From Flavobacterium sp. (GTDB taxonomy: Bacteria; Bacteroidota; Bacteroidia; Flavobacteriales; Flavobacteriaceae), in NCBI RefSeq assembly GCF_028689845.1, contig NZ_JAQVCH010000007.1:1-64000 (forward strand): a DNA stretch of 64,000 bases, given 5' to 3'. The translations under genes were made by a program, and so were the position numbers. Shown here piece after piece: positions 59,963 to 64,000 of this stretch. Position 1 is the first letter of the stretch, and each line of letters opens with the position of its first letter. Under the pieces are notes generated by a model. It saw only the letters and a program-made list of their open reading frames with translations, was not told the DNA's origin and did not search any database.

Positions 59963-59970
59963 TATATTTG
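59963..59970 (+). promoter_or_regulatory. -7 promoter element of rimP-nusA-infB
   Basis: TATATTTG is a perfect match; the transcript would start at about 59975, leaving a leader of about 60 nt that contains the terminator-like hairpin at 60000-60025. Confidence 0.7.
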
Positions 59971-59999
59971 CACCGTTATTTGATTAAAATGTGAATAAT

Positions 60000-60025
60000 G
60001 AGGGGAGCTGTGCTCCCCTCTTTTT
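60000..60025 (+). terminator. Terminator-like hairpin in the rimP-nusA-infB leader
   Basis: A perfect 9-bp GC-rich stem GAGGGGAGC / GCTCCCCTC with loop TGT is followed directly by TTTTT. It is a complete intrinsic terminator lying between the promoter at 59963 and the rimP ATG at 60034. No competing antiterminator helix is obvious. Confidence 0.7.
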
Positions 60026-60033
60026 ATAAAAAT

Positions 60034-60498
60034 ATGATATTCAGAGAAAAAGTAGAAGCATTGGTAAGCCAAGGTATAGCAGACAAACCTGCTATTTTCC
60101 TGATTGATTTAACGATTTCGGAAAGTCAAAAAATAATGGTAACTTTAGATGGTGATCAAGGGGTTTCCTTGCAAGATTGTATTGATATAAGTAAAGTAAT
60201 TGATAACAATCTTGATCGCGAAGAGCATGATTATTCATTAGAAGTTGCTTCAGCAGGTGTTTCAACACCCTTAAAATTAGTTAGACAGTACAAAAAAAAT
60301 ATAGGCAGAGTGCTCAAAGTGAAAACAAACGCCGAAAAATTTGAAGCAAAATTGGAAAACGCAAATGACGAGTTTATTACTTTAACGTGGTCTGCGAGAG
60401 AGCCCAAAAAAGTTGGAAAAGGAAAAGAAACGGTTGAAAAAAAAATCGACATTCCTTATTCAGAGATTAAAGAAGCAATGGTAACAATTACATTTTAA
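60034..60498 (+). CDS. rimP: Ribosome maturation factor RimP
   Basis: The ATG at 60034 ([15 protein letters not shown]) lies after the leader hairpin; the frame extends upstream through it, so I reject that longer start. The 154 residues contain [24 protein letters not shown], the RimP core in which DLEVSSPG-type sequence is usual. RimP assists 30S assembly. nusA follows 19 bp downstream in the classical rimP-nusA-infB order. Confidence 0.95.
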   Translation: MIFREKVEALVSQGIADKPAIFLIDLTISESQKIMVTLDGDQGVSLQDCIDISKVIDNNLDREEHDYSLEVASAGVSTPLKLVRQYKKNIGRVLKVKTNAEKFEAKLENANDEFITLTWSAREPKKVGKGKETVEKKIDIPYSEIKEAMVTITF

Positions 60499-60517
60499 AT
60501 TATATAAGATAGATTAC

Positions 60518-61762
60518 ATGGAAAATATAGCATTAATAGAATCATTTTCAGAATTTAAAGACGATAAATTAATCGATCGTGTGACCCTTATGGCCATTTT
60601 AGAAGATGTATTTAGAAATGCCTTGAAAAAGAAGTATGGTTCAGATGATAATTTTGACATCATTATCAATCCTGATAAAGGAGATATGGAGATATGGAGA
60701 AATAGAATCGTAGTAGCGGACGGAGAAGTAGAAGATGAAAATTCTGAGATTTCTTTAACTGAAGCTAGAAAAATTGAACCGGATTTTGAAGTAGGTGAAG
60801 ACGTTTCTGAAGAAGTGAAATTAATTGACTTAGGAAGAAGAGCAATTTTAGCCTTACGTCAAAATTTAATTTCTAAAATCCACGAACATGATAGCACCAA
60901 TCTTTACAAACAATTTAAAGATTTAATTGGTGAAATTTATACGGCCGAAGTACACCATGTTCGTCCAAGAGTTGTAATTTTGGTAGATGATGACGGAAAT
61001 GAAATTGTTTTGCCAAAAGAAAACCAAATTCCATCTGATTTTTTCCGTAAAGGCGATAATGTAAGAGGAATTATTGAAAATGTAGAATTAAAAGGAAATA
61101 AACCTCAAATTGTGATGTCTAGAACTTCGGAGAAGTTTTTAGAAAAATTATTTGAACAAGAAATTCCTGAGATTTTTGACGGATTAATCATGATTAAAAA
61201 AGTGGTTCGAATTCCAGGAGAAAAAGCAAAAGTTGCTGTAGATTCCTATGATGACCGAATTGATCCTGTGGGAGCATGTGTTGGAATGAAAGGATCTCGG
61301 ATTCACGGAATTGTTCGTGAATTGGGTAATGAAAATATTGATGTAATTAATTACACGAGTAATATTCAATTATTAATTACAAGAGCATTAAGTCCGGCCA
61401 AAGTGTCAAGCATTAAAATTGATGAAGAACGTAAAAGAGCCGAGGTTTATTTGAAATTAGAAGAAGTATCTAAAGCAATCGGAAGAGGTGGTCATAACAT
61501 TAAATTAGCAGGCTTATTAACGGGCTATGAATTAGATGTAATTAGAGAAGGAAACGTTGCCGAAGAAGATGATGATGTTGAATTAACAGAATTTTCAGAT
61601 GAAATCGATGGCTGGGTCATTGATGAATTTGCTAAAATTGGATTAGACACCGCTAGAAGTATCCTTAAACATTCGGTAGAAGATTTAGTTAGAAGAACAG
61701 ATTTAGAAGAAGAAACCGTACAAGAGGTAATGAAAATATTAAAGTCTGAGTTTGAAGGCTAA
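60518..61762 (+). CDS. nusA: Transcription termination/antitermination factor NusA
   Basis: NusA binds RNA polymerase and promotes pausing and hairpin-dependent termination. The 414 residues comprise the N-terminal domain (about 1-130), S1 domain (about 135-200), KH1 and KH2 (GACVGMKGSRIHGIVRELGNE; AIGRGGHNIKLAGLL) and a short acidic C-terminus, lacking the second acidic repeat of E. coli NusA. It is the central gene of the operon. Its own leader contains a terminator-like hairpin it could act on. Confidence 0.96.
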   Translation: MENIALIESFSEFKDDKLIDRVTLMAILEDVFRNALKKKYGSDDNFDIIINPDKGDMEIWRNRIVVADGEVEDENSEISLTEARKIEPDFEVGEDVSEEVKLIDLGRRAILALRQNLISKIHEHDSTNLYKQFKDLIGEIYTAEVHHVRPRVVILVDDDGNEIVLPKENQIPSDFFRKGDNVRGIIENVELKGNKPQIVMSRTSEKFLEKLFEQEIPEIFDGLIMIKKVVRIPGEKAKVAVDSYDDRIDPVGACVGMKGSRIHGIVRELGNENIDVINYTSNIQLLITRALSPAKVSSIKIDEERKRAEVYLKLEEVSKAIGRGGHNIKLAGLLTGYELDVIREGNVAEEDDDVELTEFSDEIDGWVIDEFAKIGLDTARSILKHSVEDLVRRTDLEEETVQEVMKILKSEFEG

Positions 61763-61797
61763 TTTACAAACAAACAAGAACACACTAAAAAAGGTAT

Positions 61798-64000
61798 ATG
61801 TCTGAAGAAAAGAATATAAGAATTAATAAAGTTTTAAGGGAATTAAATATTTCTTTAGAAAGAGCTGTCGAATTTTTAAAAGACGGTGGTATTTCTATTG
61901 AGGCAAGTCCAAACACCAAAATTTCTGAGGATGTATATTCAACTCTTTGTAACGAATTTGCTGGTGATAAAGGCAAAAAAGACGCTTCAAAAGAGGTAGG
62001 TGAAGAAAAAAGAAAAGAAAAAGAAGCTTTGCGAATTGAGAGAGAGAAAGAACTTGAAGCAATCAAAAAGCAAGAAGAAGATCTTCAAAGACAACAAGAA
62101 GTAATTAAAGCTAAAGCAGTAATTTCAGGGCCAAAACAAATTGGTAAAATTGATTTAAACCCTAAAAAAACAGTGGTTCCTCAACCGGAAAAACTAATTG
62201 AAACAAAGCCAGAGCCTGTTGCTGAAGTAGAAAAAGTGGAGCCTGTAATAATAGCTAAGCCAGAGGTTAAAGAAACTAAACCAGTTGTAGAAACCAAGGC
62301 AAGTGAACCAAAAATTGTGGCTCCAAAAGCAGATGTTCCCAAAAAAGTAGAGCCAAAACCTGTTGTTGAAACTCCTGCTCCAATTGCCGACGAGAAAATT
62401 AAAACTCAATATCAAAAGTTATCTGGTACAACTGTAACGGGTCAAAAAATTGACTTATCGCAGTTTGAAAAGCCAAAAAAGAAAAAGGAAGAACCAAAAA
62501 TTCAACCTCGATCGGCTACGCAAGGTAACAATGCAGATGCTAATAAAAATAAGCGAAAACGAATTCCGACTAAACCAGGTGCTCCAGGTGCACCGGGTGC
62601 TCCACAAAGCGGTGGTGCTAGATCCGGACAAGTAATTAGACCAGGTTTTAATAAAGGTACTCGACCAGCTATTGTTGCAAAAGTAGAGCCAACGGAGGAA
62701 GAAGTTCAAAAACAAATCCGTGAAACCCTCGAAAAATTACAAGGAAAAGGAAGTAAAAGTAAAGCGGCTAAGTACCGTAGAGATAAAAGAGATTCGCATC
62801 GTCAACGTTCTGATGATGAATTAAAAGCAATTGAAGAAGGAAGTAAAATCATCAAAGTAACAGAATTTGTTACAGTTGGTGAGGTTGCAACGATGATGGA
62901 TGTGCCAATTACAAAAGTGATCGGAACGTGTATGTCCTTAGGAATCATGGTTACGATGAACCAACGTTTAGATGCAGAAACCTTATCAATTGTAGCAGAT
63001 GAATTTGGTTTTGAAGTCGAATTTATTACTACTGATATTGAAGAATCTATTCAGATTATTGAAGATAAAGCAGAAGATTTAACACATCGTGCTCCGATTG
63101 TAACCGTAATGGGTCACGTCGATCACGGTAAAACCTCTTTATTAGATTATGTTCGTAAAGCAAATGTAATTGCTGGCGAATCAGGAGGAATTACACAACA
63201 TATTGGTGCTTATGGTGTTACGCTAGAAAACGGTCAAAAAATCGCCTTTCTAGATACGCCTGGTCACGAAGCATTTACCGCGATGAGAGCCCGTGGTGCT
63301 CAGGTAACTGACATCGCAATTATTGTGATTGCGGCCGATGACGACATTATGCCACAAACTAAAGAAGCCATTAGCCATGCTCAAGCAGCCGGTGTTCCAA
63401 TGATTTTTGCTATCAACAAAGTGGATAAACCAAATGCTAATCCAGAAAAAATAAAAGAAAGATTAGCGGGCATGAACCTTTTAGTTGAAGATTGGGGTGG
63501 AAAAATTCAATCACATGACATTTCTGCTAAAACAGGAATTGGAATGAAAGAATTATTAGAAAAAGTATTACTAGAAGCAGAATTATTAGATTTAAAAGCT
63601 AATCCAGATAAAGCTGCCGTAGGAACTGTTGTTGAAGCGTTCTTAGATAAAGGAAAAGGTTATATTTCTACCGTTTTAGTACAAGCAGGAACACTTAAAA
63701 TAGGTGATTATGTATTGGCAGGAAAAAATCACGGTAAAATTAAAGCCATGCATGACGAACGCGGAAATAGTGTATTGTCTGCTGGACCTTCTACGCCAAT
63801 CTCTATTTTAGGATTAGATGGAGCTCCAACAGCAGGTGACAAATTTAGTGTTTTTGATGACGAAAGAGAGGCAAAACAAATCGCTTCAAAACGTTCGCAA
63901 TTAATGCGTGAGCAATCAGTTAGAACGCAAAAGCACATCACGCTTGCAGAAATTGGACGTCGAATTGCTTTGGGTCAATTTAAAGAATTAAACATTATCC
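61798..64000 (+). CDS. infB: Translation initiation factor IF-2 (partial, C-terminus off the window)
   Basis: The ATG at 61798 starts MSEEKNIRINKVLRELNISL, an IF2_N-type helical domain. A long Lys/Glu/Pro-Val-rich linker follows, including a collagen-like KPGAPGAPGAPQ patch near 255-270, then a second IF2_N motif and the G domain with GHVDHGKT (G1), DTPGHE (G3), NKVD (G4) and SAKTG (G5). The frame runs to base 64000 without a stop; domains III-IV are missing. It is the third gene of rimP-nusA-infB. Confidence 0.96.
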   Translation, partial: MSEEKNIRINKVLRELNISLERAVEFLKDGGISIEASPNTKISEDVYSTLCNEFAGDKGKKDASKEVGEEKRKEKEALRIEREKELEAIKKQEEDLQRQQEVIKAKAVISGPKQIGKIDLNPKKTVVPQPEKLIETKPEPVAEVEKVEPVIIAKPEVKETKPVVETKASEPKIVAPKADVPKKVEPKPVVETPAPIADEKIKTQYQKLSGTTVTGQKIDLSQFEKPKKKKEEPKIQPRSATQGNNADANKNKRKRIPTKPGAPGAPGAPQSGGARSGQVIRPGFNKGTRPAIVAKVEPTEEEVQKQIRETLEKLQGKGSKSKAAKYRRDKRDSHRQRSDDELKAIEEGSKIIKVTEFVTVGEVATMMDVPITKVIGTCMSLGIMVTMNQRLDAETLSIVADEFGFEVEFITTDIEESIQIIEDKAEDLTHRAPIVTVMGHVDHGKTSLLDYVRKANVIAGESGGITQHIGAYGVTLENGQKIAFLDTPGHEAFTAMRARGAQVTDIAIIVIAADDDIMPQTKEAISHAQAAGVPMIFAINKVDKPNANPEKIKERLAGMNLLVEDWGGKIQSHDISAKTGIGMKELLEKVLLEAELLDLKANPDKAAVGTVVEAFLDKGKGYISTVLVQAGTLKIGDYVLAGKNHGKIKAMHDERGNSVLSAGPSTPISILGLDGAPTAGDKFSVFDDEREAKQIASKRSQLMREQSVRTQKHITLAEIGRRIALGQFKELNII

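Noticed and set aside
59998..60033. Upstream start of rimP at 59998
   Set aside because: It would translate through the leader hairpin and T-run; the ATG at 60034 matches the family N-terminus.
62194..62715. Trp/Phe-rich minus-strand open frames in infB
   Set aside because: They are antisense to the Lys/Pro/Glu-rich IF-2 linker, whose composition produces open reverse frames.
1..64000. CRISPR array, prophage, integrase or insertion sequence
   Set aside because: No regularly spaced direct repeats, transposase or phage-type genes are visible in any frame.

Overview
The window looks like chromosomal DNA of a Flavobacterium-like member of the Flavobacteriaceae (Bacteroidota). Several signs agree. 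The base composition is AT-rich. Promoters follow the Bacteroidota type, with a -7 element TAnnTTTG and an occasional -33 TTG, and strong Shine-Dalgarno sequences are absent. Other signs are the gliding/type IX secretion genes gldE-gldD next to mutY and ssb, a secreted peptidase with a C-terminal type IX sorting domain, many exported lipoproteins, a TonB-dependent receptor under a TPP riboswitch, DUF3078/DUF3127/DUF2723/DUF4301 proteins, and a flavobacterial ribosomal protein L21 with an extra helix-hairpin-helix tail. I see no phage, IS element, integrase or CRISPR array. This is mostly core-genome territory with a few accessory patches.

Layout. 0-3 kb: a DUF3078 outer-membrane-type protein (cut by the window edge) and dxs, divergent from tadA. 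3-13 kb: a giant alpha-2-macroglobulin lipoprotein and penicillin-binding protein PbpC, a known functional pair, here separated by an AT-rich SGNH-hydrolase gene and a small lipoprotein. 13-16 kb: RNase G, a 30-residue basic mS38/COX24-like protein and HU. 16-21 kb: mutY-ssb-gldE-gldD, a membrane-tethered metal-binding protein and an EamA permease. 21-26 kb: an inactive/active M16 peptidase pair, then rplU-rpmA. 26-28 kb: a lipoprotein gene broken by one in-frame stop codon, and ahcY. 28-35 kb: a compact run of overlapping genes (PPTase, GGGP synthase, PnuC-type permease, a NadR-like kinase fused to DUF4301, ArfB), then the riboswitch-controlled TonB receptor. 35-41 kb: greA-HIT, then an accessory cassette of three exported proteins divergent from an XRE regulator, and a secreted M23 peptidase. 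41-45 kb: histidine kinase, flavin reductase, a DUF3127 OB-like protein with an SSB-type acidic tail, aat, and the DNA-repair pair tag-VF530. 45-48 kb: tsf, rpsB, rpsI, rplM. 48-55 kb: a LacI regulator, a Cys-rich lipoprotein, polA, a metallophosphoesterase, a thioredoxin fold without its cysteines, and a polysaccharide deacetylase. 55-64 kb: a very large DUF2723 membrane protein, tRNA-Gln, a universal stress protein, and the rimP-nusA-infB operon (infB cut by the window edge).

Most interesting. (1) The DUF3127 protein ends in a consensus SSB C-terminal protein-interaction tip, while the ssb gene in the same window ends without one. (2) A terminator-like hairpin sits between the promoter and the start codon of rimP-nusA-infB, a natural target for NusA feedback. 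(3) The lipoprotein / beta-propeller / CxxC-protein cassette faces an XRE regulator whose promoter region carries repeated TATTC/GAATA inverted repeats; I judge this the best candidate here for an undescribed system. (4) A NadR-like kinase is fused to DUF4301. (5) A nonsense codon interrupts a lipoprotein gene whose downstream frame is still intact. Functions are assigned from recognised motifs only; no database search was run.
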